Assembly (NCBI GenBank): GCA_024234675.1
Contig: JACKNU010000004.1
Span: 106,410-170,409 of the forward strand
Length of the DNA: 64,000 nt
Origin: Pseudomonadales bacterium
GTDB taxonomy: Bacteria > Pseudomonadota > Gammaproteobacteria > Pseudomonadales > Halieaceae
Direction: 5' to 3'
Both the position numbers and the translations under genes were made by a program. This document shows positions 1 to 8,266 of the stretch, one piece after another. The notes below the pieces were generated by a model. That model had not been told where the DNA came from, made no database searches, and worked only from the letters and a program-made list of their open reading frames with translations. Numbering within the stretch: position 1 is the first letter of the stretch; each line of letters opens with the position of its first letter.

Positions 1-1
1 C

Positions 2-772
2 GCCGCGCTGAGGGAGCGCAGGGAGCGCACCTTCCTGGTGCTGGCGGGTTTTTTCCTGTGCTCCATGACCCTGCTGAACGTGATCGGCATCACCCGTTTC
101 GTCCAGTTGGGTCCCATGGCGCTGGCCGTGGGGGTACTGCCCTATCCCCTCACTTTCCTGTGCACCGACCTGATCTGCGAACTCTACGGCAAGGCGCGCG
201 CCAACTTCCTGGTCAGTGTCGGCCTGGTGCTCAATTTCTTTATCCTGTTCGTGCTGCTGCTGGGCAATTCCATCCCCGCGGTACCGGCGGAACAGATGCC
301 CCCCTGGCAAATCCTGCAACTGGCCGCGCCGGTGGCGCTACCCAACGGTGAGATAGTGGAGCAGAGTGTCGGCCTGTACCAGCTGATCTACGCCACCACC
401 TCAGGAGCGGTGTTCGCCTCCATGCTGGCCTATGTCGCGGCCCAGTACTGCGATGTCCAGTTGTTTCACTTCTGGAAGCGCGTCACCCGCGGCAAGCACC
501 TGTGGATACGCAATAATTTCAGCACCCTGATGAGCCAGATGGTGGATTCGGTCATGGTTATCTCGGTGACCTTCGGCGCCGCCTTCCTGCGCGGGGACAT
601 CGCCTTCCAGGCCCTGCTGGTGCTGGTGGGCAGCAACTACCTGTTCAAGGCCACGGTGGCGATCCTGGACACGGGCCCCCTGTACCTGGCGGTATACTAC
701 CTGCGTCGCTACCTGCAACTGCCGGGCACTGAAACCGTGGTCTCCATGGAGCAGGCGAGCTCCCCGCCGTAA
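2..772 (+). CDS. yhhQ: YhhQ/VUT-family queuosine precursor transporter (5' partial)
   Basis: An integral inner-membrane protein of the VUT/YhhQ (DUF165) family, whose E. coli member takes up the queuosine precursors preQ0/preQ1 for tRNA modification. The frame is open from the first bases of the window, so the gene probably begins just upstream; GTG at 38 is the first in-window start. About 256 residues are visible, mostly hydrophobic helices, with the family-typical PLTFLCTDLICELYG segment near residue 50 and a late KATVAILDTGPLY stretch. It ends 12 bases before the aminotransferase gene and may be co-transcribed with it. The family call is good; the substrate is inferred from homologues. 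Confidence 0.85.
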   Translation, partial: AALRERRERTFLVLAGFFLCSMTLLNVIGITRFVQLGPMALAVGVLPYPLTFLCTDLICELYGKARANFLVSVGLVLNFFILFVLLLGNSIPAVPAEQMPPWQILQLAAPVALPNGEIVEQSVGLYQLIYATTSGAVFASMLAYVAAQYCDVQLFHFWKRVTRGKHLWIRNNFSTLMSQMVDSVMVISVTFGAAFLRGDIAFQALLVLVGSNYLFKATVAILDTGPLYLAVYYLRRYLQLPGTETVVSMEQASSPP

Positions 773-784
773 CCGGAACGAAGG

Positions 785-1927
785 ATGATACAGAGCAAGC
801 TGCCCCGGGTGGGCACCACCATTTTCACCCGCATGTCCACGCTGGCCGCCGCCCACGGGGCCATCAACCTGTCCCAGGGCTTCCCCGATTTCGATGCGCC
901 CGAGGCACTGCGCGAGGCCATGGCCCGCCATGTCATGGACGGGCATAACCAGTATGCCCCCATGCCGGGGGTGATGCGGCTGCGGGAGCAGCTCGCCGCC
1001 CAGTTACAGCGCTACCGGGGGGTCAGCTGCGACCCCGACACGGAGATTACCGTGGTACCGGGGGCCACGGAGGGCATTTTCTGCGCGGTGATGGCCTGCG
1101 TGAGGCCGGGCGACGAGGTTATCCTGCTGGACCCCTGCTACGACAGCTACCAGCCCAGCGTGGAGCTGGCCGGCGGGCGCGCCGTGCACGTACCGCTGCA
1201 GGGGCCGGGCTTTGCCCTGGACAGGGAGCGCCTGCAAGCCGCTGTCTCCGGGCGCACCCGCCTGTTGATGATCAACTCACCCCACAATCCCAGCGGCGGC
1301 GTCCTGTCACGGGAGGATATGCTGTACCTGGAGGCCCTGGTGGAGCGCCACAACCTGCTGGTCATCAGTGATGAAGTCTATGAGCACCTGGTGTTCGACG
1401 GCCGCGCGCACCACAGCGCCCTGCAGTTTCCCGCCCTGCGCCAGCGCAGTTTCGCCCTGTTCTCCTTCGGCAAGACGTTCAGCGTCACCGGCTGGAAAAC
1501 CGGTTACTGCATCGCGCCACCGGCGCTCACCACCGAACTGCGCAAGGTGCACCAGTTCGTGTCCTTCGTGGCGGTCACGCCGGTGCAGCTGGCGGTGGCG
1601 GATTTCCTGGCCGAGCACCCGGATTACCCCGCCACCCTGGCCGCTTTCTACCAGCGCAAGCGGGACCTGTTCTGCGCCGCCCTGGGCCAGTCCCGGTTCA
1701 GTTTCACCCCCAGTGCCGGCACCTACTTCCAGCTGCTGGACTACAGTGAGATCAGCCGGGAGGTCGACACCGCGCTATGCGAGCAGTGGACTAGCGAGCG
1801 GGGCGTCGCCGCCATACCCATCTCGGTCTTCTACGAGCAGCCACCCCCCCGGCAGCTGCTGCGTTTTTGTTTTGCCAAGAATGATGCGGTGCTCGAGTCG
1901 GCCGCGGAGGTACTATGCAGGATTTGA
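785..1927 (+). CDS. ybdL: PLP-dependent methionine/glutamine-type aminotransferase (YbdL-like)
   Basis: A 380-residue fold-type I aminotransferase most like E. coli YbdL, which transaminates methionine and aromatic amino acids with 2-oxo acids. Visible marks are NLSQGFPDFDAP near residue 28, the cofactor-holding SPHNPSGG near 165, ISDEVYEHLVFDG near 194, and the Schiff-base lysine K230 in SFGKTFSVTGWK. The downstream omega-amidase gene overlaps it by 13 bases, which fits a glutamine transaminase/omega-amidase couple: 4-methylthio-2-oxobutyrate is aminated with glutamine and the 2-oxoglutaramate formed is hydrolysed. The exact amino donor cannot be read from sequence. Confidence 0.9.
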   Translation: MIQSKLPRVGTTIFTRMSTLAAAHGAINLSQGFPDFDAPEALREAMARHVMDGHNQYAPMPGVMRLREQLAAQLQRYRGVSCDPDTEITVVPGATEGIFCAVMACVRPGDEVILLDPCYDSYQPSVELAGGRAVHVPLQGPGFALDRERLQAAVSGRTRLLMINSPHNPSGGVLSREDMLYLEALVERHNLLVISDEVYEHLVFDGRAHHSALQFPALRQRSFALFSFGKTFSVTGWKTGYCIAPPALTTELRKVHQFVSFVAVTPVQLAVADFLAEHPDYPATLAAFYQRKRDLFCAALGQSRFSFTPSAGTYFQLLDYSEISREVDTALCEQWTSERGVAAIPISVFYEQPPPRQLLRFCFAKNDAVLESAAEVLCRI

Positions 1928-2685
1928 GTGTTACCCTGATGCAACGGGAGCTGGCCTGGGAGCAGCCGGCGGACAACCGCCGACAGATCGAGGCAGCCAT
2001 CGCCGGCCTGGACCAGGCCGGCGACCTGATCCTGCTCCCCGAGATGTTTACCACGGGCTTTTCCATGAACGCCCTGGCCAACGCCGAGCCGCCCGGTGGC
2101 GACACCGAACAGTGGCTGGGCCGGTTGGCCCGGCGCCACGACTGCGCCCTGTCGGGCAGCATCGCGGTCAGGGACGGCGAGGGTGTCTACAACCGCATGC
2201 TGTTCGCCACGCCCCGGGGCGTACGGTACTACGACAAGCGCCACCTGTTCCGCATGGCCGGCGAACACAAGCGCTACCGGGCCGGGCGGGAGAGGGTCAT
2301 CGTCAGCTGGCGCGGCTGGCGCATCCTCCTGCAGGTCTGCTACGACCTGCGCTTCCCCGTGTTCAGCCGCAACCGCAATGATTACGACCTCGCCCTGTAC
2401 GTGGCCAACTGGCCGGCGCCACGGCGCCAGCACTGGCGCCAGCTGCTGGTGGCCAGGGCCATCGAAAACCTGGCCTGCGTGGTGGGGGTCAACCGTATCG
2501 GCAGCGACGCCAACGGCCTGGAGTACAGCGGGGACAGCCTGGCGGTCGCAGCGGACGGCACGCTGTTAAAGGACATGGAAAATGAAAACGGCACCGCCAG
2601 GGTGGTCCTGGACGGCGCCGCGTTACACGCTTATCGGGAGAGTTTCCCCTGCCAGCTGGATGCCGATAGCTTCCAGCTGGACTGA
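1915..2685 (+). CDS. yafV: Omega-amidase, nitrilase superfamily (YafV/Nit2-like)
   Basis: A 256-residue carbon-nitrogen hydrolase. The catalytic triad is complete: E43 in LPEMFTTGF, K108 in YYDKRHLF and C142 in VCYDLRFP. YafV/Nit2 enzymes hydrolyse 2-oxoglutaramate (and 2-oxosuccinamate) to the 2-oxo acid and ammonia, which pulls glutamine-dependent transamination forward. The ATG lies inside the end of the aminotransferase gene, so translation is probably coupled and the two act in one step of methionine salvage. It ends only 7 bases from the convergent OmpA-family gene with no terminator visible. Confidence 0.9.
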   Translation: MQDLSVTLMQRELAWEQPADNRRQIEAAIAGLDQAGDLILLPEMFTTGFSMNALANAEPPGGDTEQWLGRLARRHDCALSGSIAVRDGEGVYNRMLFATPRGVRYYDKRHLFRMAGEHKRYRAGRERVIVSWRGWRILLQVCYDLRFPVFSRNRNDYDLALYVANWPAPRRQHWRQLLVARAIENLACVVGVNRIGSDANGLEYSGDSLAVAADGTLLKDMENENGTARVVLDGAALHAYRESFPCQLDADSFQLD

Positions 2686-2692
2686 GCGCCAA

Positions 2693-3766
2693 TTACTCCG
2701 AGTATTCGACTTCCAGGGAAGCCATTACCCGACGGTTTTCTGCGCGACCCTCAGCGGTATCATTGCTGGCAACCGGGTTGGCCTCGCCATAGCCCACTGC
2801 CTTGAGGCGACTGGGAGCGATGCCGTAGGTGTTGACCAGCATATCCACGACGGCCTGGGCGCGACGCTGGGACAGCTGCTGGTTGTAGTCATCGGGGCCG
2901 ACACTGTCAGTGTAACCATCGATGCTAACGTCCACCTGGTCAAAACGCTTGAGGAACTTGGCCAGTTCACCCAGGTCGGTGAAGTACTGCTCCTGCACCA
3001 CAGAGGAATCGAAGGCAAAGTTGACCTTGAGCTTGATGGAGGCCACCTGGGCAACCGGCAGCGGGCAACCCTGTGAATCCACGCGGGTGTTGGGGGGGGT
3101 GCCGAGACAGGCGTCGTCCTGGTCGCAAACGCCATCGCCATCCTCATCCAGGCAGACTTCATGATCGATGACGGGCGGCGGCGCCACGTTGCCGAGGTAG
3201 TAGTTCAGGCCCAGATACGCGATGGTATCGGCGTTGCCCTTGTCGATGTTGTAGACCGAGCGGCCATCCAGACTGGCGCCGAAGCGGCTGGTTATCATCC
3301 AGCGCACACCCAGGCCGGCGTTGACGGTGGTGTCGTCATTGCTCTCGCCGCCGGTGCGCTTGGGGTCGGTGGAGAAGAAGCCGGCGCCCAGTACTGCGTA
3401 GGGACGCAGCGTGCCACCGTCACCGATGAAGCTGCCACCGTAATATTTCATGCCCAGGTTGGCCAGGGTTACCTCGGTCTTGGTGCCGGGAAACGCCTCG
3501 TTGTTGGCATCGTCCTGGGTAAAGGACAGCTCGGTGGACCACTGATCGGTCCAGGCCCATTCCAGACCGACCCACGGAGAGTTCATGTTTTGCAGGTCGC
3601 GGTCGCTGGAGAAATACCAGTGGGCGGCACCCGCGCTCAACGTAATGGGAGTCTTGCCGGTGGAATAATCCGCTTCCCCTGCCGGGGTCTGGGCCACGGC
3701 AATCGACGTCATTCCCGCCATGGCGAACCCTGCTGCCGCGCCCGCCGCCAATATTATTTTCTTCAT
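2693..3766 (-). CDS. OmpA-family outer-membrane porin
   Basis: A 357-residue OmpA-like protein. The start at 3766 is chosen because it opens a clean signal peptide (MKKIILAAG to AVA, cleaved after about residue 25) and has GGAG seven to ten bases upstream; an in-frame ATG 17 codons earlier lacks these. Residues about 30-215 look like the eight-strand barrel. An acidic repeat (DEDGDGVCDQDDACLGTPP) links it to a C-terminal OmpA peptidoglycan-binding domain with VNFAFDSS, DGYTDSVG, NQQLSQRRAQ and GRAENRRV. It anchors the outer membrane to the wall. The calcium-like linker repeat is common in OprF-type proteins. Confidence 0.9.
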   Translation of the reverse strand: MKKIILAAGAAAGFAMAGMTSIAVAQTPAGEADYSTGKTPITLSAGAAHWYFSSDRDLQNMNSPWVGLEWAWTDQWSTELSFTQDDANNEAFPGTKTEVTLANLGMKYYGGSFIGDGGTLRPYAVLGAGFFSTDPKRTGGESNDDTTVNAGLGVRWMITSRFGASLDGRSVYNIDKGNADTIAYLGLNYYLGNVAPPPVIDHEVCLDEDGDGVCDQDDACLGTPPNTRVDSQGCPLPVAQVASIKLKVNFAFDSSVVQEQYFTDLGELAKFLKRFDQVDVSIDGYTDSVGPDDYNQQLSQRRAQAVVDMLVNTYGIAPSRLKAVGYGEANPVASNDTAEGRAENRRVMASLEVEYSE

Positions 3767-3885
3767 TGTTATGGAACTCCTGTCCGTGATTGGTTTCTTA
3801 CGCGCGAAGAATAACATTCCCCGCGGCTATTTCCAGTGCTTTTTGTGGTGATATTGTGCCCATCAAGGGGGGGGTTCCGGCTCGC

Positions 3886-4581
3886 TTACCAGCCCAGAAC
3901 CCGCCGCGTAAACGGTATCGACAGGGGGCGCTTTTCCACCAGCGAGGCGTGATCCAGGTCATCCAGCAGGGCCAACAGCGCCTCCATGTCCCGGCTGGCG
4001 CGGGCCACGATATAATTCGCCACCTCAGGGCCCAGCGCGATACCCCTCTGGGCGGCCCGAAACACGAGAATGGCGGCTTTTTGCTCGTCATTGGCGGGGT
4101 TGAGTTGGAACACGCCTCCCCAGGCCAGGCGCGAGCGCAGGTCTTCGAGGCCCAGCGCGAGGGCGCGGGGGGCAGCCTGCGCCGCCAGCAGCAGGCGACA
4201 GCCCCGCTCCCTGGCCCGGTTATACAGGTTGAACAGCGCCAGCTCCCAGTCTTGCCGGCCCAGCACCGCGTGGAGGTCGTCCAGGCAGACCAGTTGCAGC
4301 GATTCCATCCCCTGCAGCACGTCCCGGGCCGGGTAGCCCCCCAGGTCCGCCAGCGGCAGGTACTGGGCGTCCCGACCCGCCAGGTGACAACTGGCCTGCA
4401 GCAGGTGCGACTTGCCGGAGCCCCTGGGCCCGTGCAGGTAGATGACCGCGTCCCCGCCGCCAGTCGCCTGGGCGCGCAACGCCCCCAACAGCGGCTTCAT
4501 GGCCGCCGTGGCGAGAAAGTTTGCCAGCGTGGCCTCGTCCCGCAGGCGCACCGGCAGGGGCAATTGGCTGAGACTCGTCAT
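3886..4581 (-). CDS. hda: DnaA regulatory inactivator Hda
   Basis: A 231-residue AAA+ protein related to DnaA. The N-terminal SQLPLPV is a QLxLP-type beta-clamp binding motif, GPRGSGKS (51-58) is the Walker A loop, CLDDLHAV the Walker B, and ASRDMEALLALLDDLD the sensor II region. Hda bound to the DNA-loaded sliding clamp stimulates ATP hydrolysis by DnaA and so prevents re-initiation. It lies 38 bases downstream of the DUF2066 gene on the same strand, the conserved arrangement beside purM in gammaproteobacteria. Other genomes often have a PerM/AI-2E permease gene between the two; there is none here. Confidence 0.93.
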   Translation of the reverse strand: MTSLSQLPLPVRLRDEATLANFLATAAMKPLLGALRAQATGGGDAVIYLHGPRGSGKSHLLQASCHLAGRDAQYLPLADLGGYPARDVLQGMESLQLVCLDDLHAVLGRQDWELALFNLYNRARERGCRLLLAAQAAPRALALGLEDLRSRLAWGGVFQLNPANDEQKAAILVFRAAQRGIALGPEVANYIVARASRDMEALLALLDDLDHASLVEKRPLSIPFTRRVLGW

Positions 4582-4619
4582 TCAGTTGCCGCTGCACAGG
4601 CCCGCAGCCGTGCCGGTAA

Positions 4620-5702
4620 TCAATTTTGCCACCGGTAGTTCAGGCCCTGTTCGGGACCCGCCGCCAGCGGCAGCAGTCGTTTGTTCAACTCCAGCATGGT
4701 CGCCAACTGGGCCGGGGCCGCCTGCGCCACCAGCCGCAGTTGCAGCTCGTCGCCCCTGACCCGCTCCACCCTGGCCTGCTCGACCAGCTCCAGGCTCTCC
4801 AGCCAGTTGATAAGGGCGGCAAAGTCGGCGTAACCCGCAATCCCGGTGACCGACATGGGGATACCGTCTCCATCGACCGCCGATGCGGCCACGGCATAGC
4901 GCGCCGCCATGGTTTCGGCGACCAGGGACACCCCCTCGCCGACGAAGGCCGCCGCATCCGCGCCCGTGATTACGCTGCCGCGCCGCTCATCGCCCATCAG
5001 GAACAGCCAGTCACCGGCCACGCCGCCGGATGACAGGGCCGCCAAGCGCCCGGCCAGCACCGCCTGCACCTGGTAGCGGGCCGAGGCCCCCTGGATGGCC
5101 GCCGCATCCAGGCTCCAGGCTACCTGGGGGGGCAGCGCGGCCGCATCGGTCAGGTCCAGCAGGGGCAGTTGCATGGGGATACCCCGCCGGGCAAATGCAG
5201 CCCGCAGGTCCGCCACCATGGCCGGGGAGCTGTCGGCGCTGACCAGTTGGTGCCCCTGGGACCCATCCTCCACCAGCCACACCAGCACCGCTGGCCGGTT
5301 GGCCGTCCACAGGGGTACCCCGGCCTCGATCACCAGCGCGGTAACCCAGCTGCCGTCAAACTCGATGCGCGCCAACAGCTCCCTGTCCGGTGCCGCGCCG
5401 CGCTCGAAACCGTAGCGCTGGACGTGGCCCCTGGCCTCCCCCAGGGCAGCCGAGATAACGGGGTTGCGCAATACCTCGACGCTGCCGGTCACCTTCACCA
5501 GCACCTCGGACAGGGCTTCTTTGGAGGCCTTGGCGAGGGTTGCGGGCGCCTGGTCCGCCACCGGCACCGCGGCCGTATACAAGTTCGGCACCAGCTCCGC
5601 CCGCAGCAGCAGCGGCCAGCAGGACAGCAACAACGCGAGCCCCATCAAACCTGTTCTTTGCCTGTTCAATCCGATCTCCCGGGCACATGAAACGAGCTGC
5701 AT
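4620..5702 (-). CDS. DUF2066 domain-containing exported protein
   Basis: A protein of up to 360 residues belonging to DUF2066, a family of unknown function found beside purM and hda. A hydrophobic signal segment (GLALLLSCWPLLLRA) precedes the conserved start of the domain, LYTAAVPVADQ, followed by ALSEVLVKVTGS. The start is uncertain: ATG 5702 gives a long 19-residue pre-segment and lies within a TACAAT that resembles a -10 box, whereas ATG 5645 gives a compact signal peptide. It is transcribed divergently from purM. No catalytic motif can be named; periplasmic location is inferred from the signal. Confidence 0.8.
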   Translation of the reverse strand: MQLVSCAREIGLNRQRTGLMGLALLLSCWPLLLRAELVPNLYTAAVPVADQAPATLAKASKEALSEVLVKVTGSVEVLRNPVISAALGEARGHVQRYGFERGAAPDRELLARIEFDGSWVTALVIEAGVPLWTANRPAVLVWLVEDGSQGHQLVSADSSPAMVADLRAAFARRGIPMQLPLLDLTDAAALPPQVAWSLDAAAIQGASARYQVQAVLAGRLAALSSGGVAGDWLFLMGDERRGSVITGADAAAFVGEGVSLVAETMAARYAVAASAVDGDGIPMSVTGIAGYADFAALINWLESLELVEQARVERVRGDELQLRLVAQAAPAQLATMLELNKRLLPLAAGPEQGLNYRWQN

Positions 5703-5776
5703 TGTAACAGGACAGCGCGGCGCCCGGGATAGCGCAAATTTACCCGCGGCAGGATGAACTGACAGGTGAATACCGC

Positions 5777-5782
5777 TAGAAT
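5777..5782 (+). promoter_or_regulatory. Candidate -10 box for purM
   Basis: TAGAAT lies 39 bases before the purM start in the 118-base region between the divergent DUF2066 and purM genes. No good -35 hexamer stands 16-18 bases upstream, and I could not make out a convincing PurR operator (only the half-site-like GCAAA near 5734). Confidence 0.35.
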
Positions 5783-5820
5783 AGCCGCCTTCTCACCCCA
5801 CCCCCAGCCACAGCTACCGG

Positions 5821-6873
5821 ATGCCGCAAGCTATGAACGACAAGGACAGGCAAGGATCCCTGAGTTACAAGGACGCCGGCGTCGATATCGATGCCGGCAA
5901 CGCCCTGGTCGAGCGGATCAAGGGCATTTCCCGCCGCACCGCACGTCCCGAGGTGCTCGGCGGGCTGGGAGGCTTCGGGGCCCTGTGCGAGATTCCCGCC
6001 GGCTATCGCCAGCCGGTGCTGGTTTCCGGCACCGACGGTGTCGGCACCAAGCTTCGCCTGGCGATGGACATGGGCAAGCACGATACCATCGGCATCGACC
6101 TGGTGGCTATGTGTGTCAACGACCTGGTAGTGGCCGGGGCGGAGCCGCTGTTTTTCCTGGATTATTACGCCACCGGGGCCCTCAATGTGGACACCGCGGC
6201 GGACGTGGTCACCGGCATAGGCCGGGGCTGCGAACTGGCCGGCTGCGCCCTGGTGGGCGGTGAAACCGCGGAAATGCCGGGCATGTACGAGGGGGATGAT
6301 TACGACCTTGCCGGTTTTTGTGTCGGGGTGGTGGAGAAATCGAAGATCATAGACGGCAGCGCCGTGCGCCCTGGCGACGCCCTGCTGGCGATCGCCAGTA
6401 GCGGCCCCCACTCCAACGGATACTCCCTGATCCGCAAGATCCTGGAGCGCAGCGGTGCCGACCTGGAACAGCCCCTGGGTGACCGCACCCTGGGGCAGGC
6501 CCTGCTGGAACCCACCACCATATACGTCAAGCCGCTGCTGGAGCTGTTTGCGACCGTGCAGGTGAAAGCCCTGTCCCACATAACGGGCGGCGGTCTGCTG
6601 GAAAACCTGCCCCGCGTCCTGCCCGCAGACTGCAATGCGCAGATCGATACCGCCAGCTGGCAGTGGCCAGAGGTGTTTGCCTGGCTGCAGCAGCAGGGCA
6701 ACGTGGCTACCCGGGAGATGTATCGCACCTTCAACTGCGGCGTGGGGATGGTTATCTGCGTCGCCGACAGCGATCGCGAGGCGGCCCTGGCGCAACTGGC
6801 GGCCGCCGGCCAGCGCAGCTGGCTCATAGGCCGGGTGGGCGACGGCCGCGGCGAGGTCGAACTGCTGCCGTGA
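5821..6873 (+). CDS. purM: Phosphoribosylformylglycinamidine cyclo-ligase (AIR synthetase)
   Basis: A 350-residue enzyme of de novo purine synthesis that closes formylglycinamidine ribonucleotide to aminoimidazole ribonucleotide using ATP. The family N-terminus SLSYKDAGVDIDAGN, the GTDGVGTKLR nucleotide-binding stretch, GGETAEMPGMY and SHITGGGLLENLPR are all present. Start is either ATG 5821 or ATG 5833, four codons later; neither has a strong ribosome site. The stop codon overlaps the GTG of purN, so the two are translated in tandem. It follows its own upstream region, divergent from DUF2066. Confidence 0.96.
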   Translation: MPQAMNDKDRQGSLSYKDAGVDIDAGNALVERIKGISRRTARPEVLGGLGGFGALCEIPAGYRQPVLVSGTDGVGTKLRLAMDMGKHDTIGIDLVAMCVNDLVVAGAEPLFFLDYYATGALNVDTAADVVTGIGRGCELAGCALVGGETAEMPGMYEGDDYDLAGFCVGVVEKSKIIDGSAVRPGDALLAIASSGPHSNGYSLIRKILERSGADLEQPLGDRTLGQALLEPTTIYVKPLLELFATVQVKALSHITGGGLLENLPRVLPADCNAQIDTASWQWPEVFAWLQQQGNVATREMYRTFNCGVGMVICVADSDREAALAQLAAAGQRSWLIGRVGDGRGEVELLP

Positions 6874-7535
6874 GTGCGGGCACACCGGCTCGCCTGGCCA
6901 TTCTCATATCCGGGCGCGGCAGCAACCTGCAGGCCTTTATCGACGCCATCGCCAGCGGCGCGCTGGAGGCGCAGATCAGTGTTGTCATCAGCAACAACCC
7001 CGATGCAGCGGGTCTGCAAAGGGCCACTGCGGCCGGCATCCCCACCCGCTGCATCAACCACCGGGACTACACCACACGGGAGGCGTTTGACGCGGCCCTG
7101 GCCGCCGAGGTGCAGAGCTGGGAGGTGGACCTGGTCATCCTCGCAGGATTCATGCGCATCCTCACACCGGTGTTCGTGCAACCCTTCCGCGGCCGCCTTC
7201 TCAACGTACACCCCTCGCTGCTGCCGAAATACCCCGGTCTGAATACCCACCAGCGCGCCCTGGAGGCCGGCGACCGGGAAGCAGGGGTAACAGTGCATTT
7301 TGTCACATTGGAACTGGACGGCGGACCGCCTATCATTCAGTCTCGTGTCGCGGTCATGCCGGGCGACACTCCCCAGACACTGGCCGACCGGGTCATCGCA
7401 AGGGAACACATCATTTACCCGCTGGCGGCGCAGTGGCTTCTCTGCGGGCGCCTGCAGTTGACGGATAAGGGAGTCTGCCTGGATGGCCAAGCAATACCCG
7501 CAACCGGCATCGATTACCAGCAGGTGGATCGCTAG
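6870..7535 (+). CDS. purN: Phosphoribosylglycinamide formyltransferase
   Basis: A 221-residue GAR transformylase that moves a formyl group from 10-formyltetrahydrofolate to glycinamide ribonucleotide. The start is GTG 6870, overlapping the purM stop as GTGA; an upstream open frame is non-coding overlap with purM. Motifs: ILISGRGSNLQAFIDA at residue 10, the folate loop, and the catalytic LLNVHPSLLPKYPGLNTHQRAL with the active-site Asn-His, followed by GVTVHFV and DGGPPIIQ. The last 53 bases overlap the DUF3108 gene, so purM, purN and that gene form one transcript. Confidence 0.95.
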   Translation: MSAGTPARLAILISGRGSNLQAFIDAIASGALEAQISVVISNNPDAAGLQRATAAGIPTRCINHRDYTTREAFDAALAAEVQSWEVDLVILAGFMRILTPVFVQPFRGRLLNVHPSLLPKYPGLNTHQRALEAGDREAGVTVHFVTLELDGGPPIIQSRVAVMPGDTPQTLADRVIAREHIIYPLAAQWLLCGRLQLTDKGVCLDGQAIPATGIDYQQVDR

Positions 7536-8253
7536 GCGCCTCGGCATCTGGGCCCTGCTTGCCCTGTCTGGCGCCGCTGCACTGCCGTCTTCCGCCACCG
7601 CCGCCACCGAGCTGCGCCCCTACACCGCGCAATACAAAACCACCGCCCGCGGCATAGACATGGCGATTACCCGCACCCTGGAACAGGGGGAGAACGACAG
7701 CTACGTCCTGACCAACGGCGGCAAGATCCTGGTAGTGGGCTTTCACGAGGTGGGCGTGTTCCATGTGGAGGGTGGGCAGATCAAGCCCGAGTCCTATGTG
7801 TACCAGGGCAGTGGCCTGGTCAATCGCCGCCGCGAACTGCACTTCGACCCCGCCGCCGGCCAGATCAAGAGCCTCTACAAGGACAACTGGTACCAGTTGC
7901 CCTACAGCGGCGCCACCCTGGATCGCATGACCCAGCTGGAGCAGCTGCGCCTGACGCTGCTGGCCGGCGAGACCGAGCCGGACAACATCGTCATGCGGGT
8001 CGCCGACGGTAAACGCATCAAGGATTCCCGCCTGCAGCTGGTGGGCGAGGAGATCGTGGAAACGCCGCTGGGCAATGTCGCAACCCTGCACTTCACGCGC
8101 CTGCACGACTCGGCGGAGCGCAGCTCCGATATCTGGGTCGCCCCGCAATGGGACTACCTGATGGTGAAAACCGTCCATGTCGAGGACGACAAGCCGGTGG
8201 AAATGGTGCTGACGAGCGCCGCCATCGCCGGCGTTCCCGTCACCCTGGACTAG
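7483..8253 (+). CDS. DUF3108 domain-containing exported protein
   Basis: A 256-residue protein with an N-terminal signal (RRLGIWALLALSGAAALPSSATA) and a DUF3108 domain beginning ELRPYTAQYKTTARGIDM. DUF3108 proteins are small periplasmic beta-rich proteins of unknown function, and this neighbour of purN is conserved in Pseudomonas and relatives. ATG 7483 is the only start that leaves a full signal peptide, at the price of a 53-base overlap with purN. It faces the acyltransferase gene with only 13 bases between stops and no terminator visible. Confidence 0.82.
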   Translation: MAKQYPQPASITSRWIARRLGIWALLALSGAAALPSSATAATELRPYTAQYKTTARGIDMAITRTLEQGENDSYVLTNGGKILVVGFHEVGVFHVEGGQIKPESYVYQGSGLVNRRRELHFDPAAGQIKSLYKDNWYQLPYSGATLDRMTQLEQLRLTLLAGETEPDNIVMRVADGKRIKDSRLQLVGEEIVETPLGNVATLHFTRLHDSAERSSDIWVAPQWDYLMVKTVHVEDDKPVEMVLTSAAIAGVPVTLD

Positions 8254-8266
8254 CGGGCCCGGAGGG

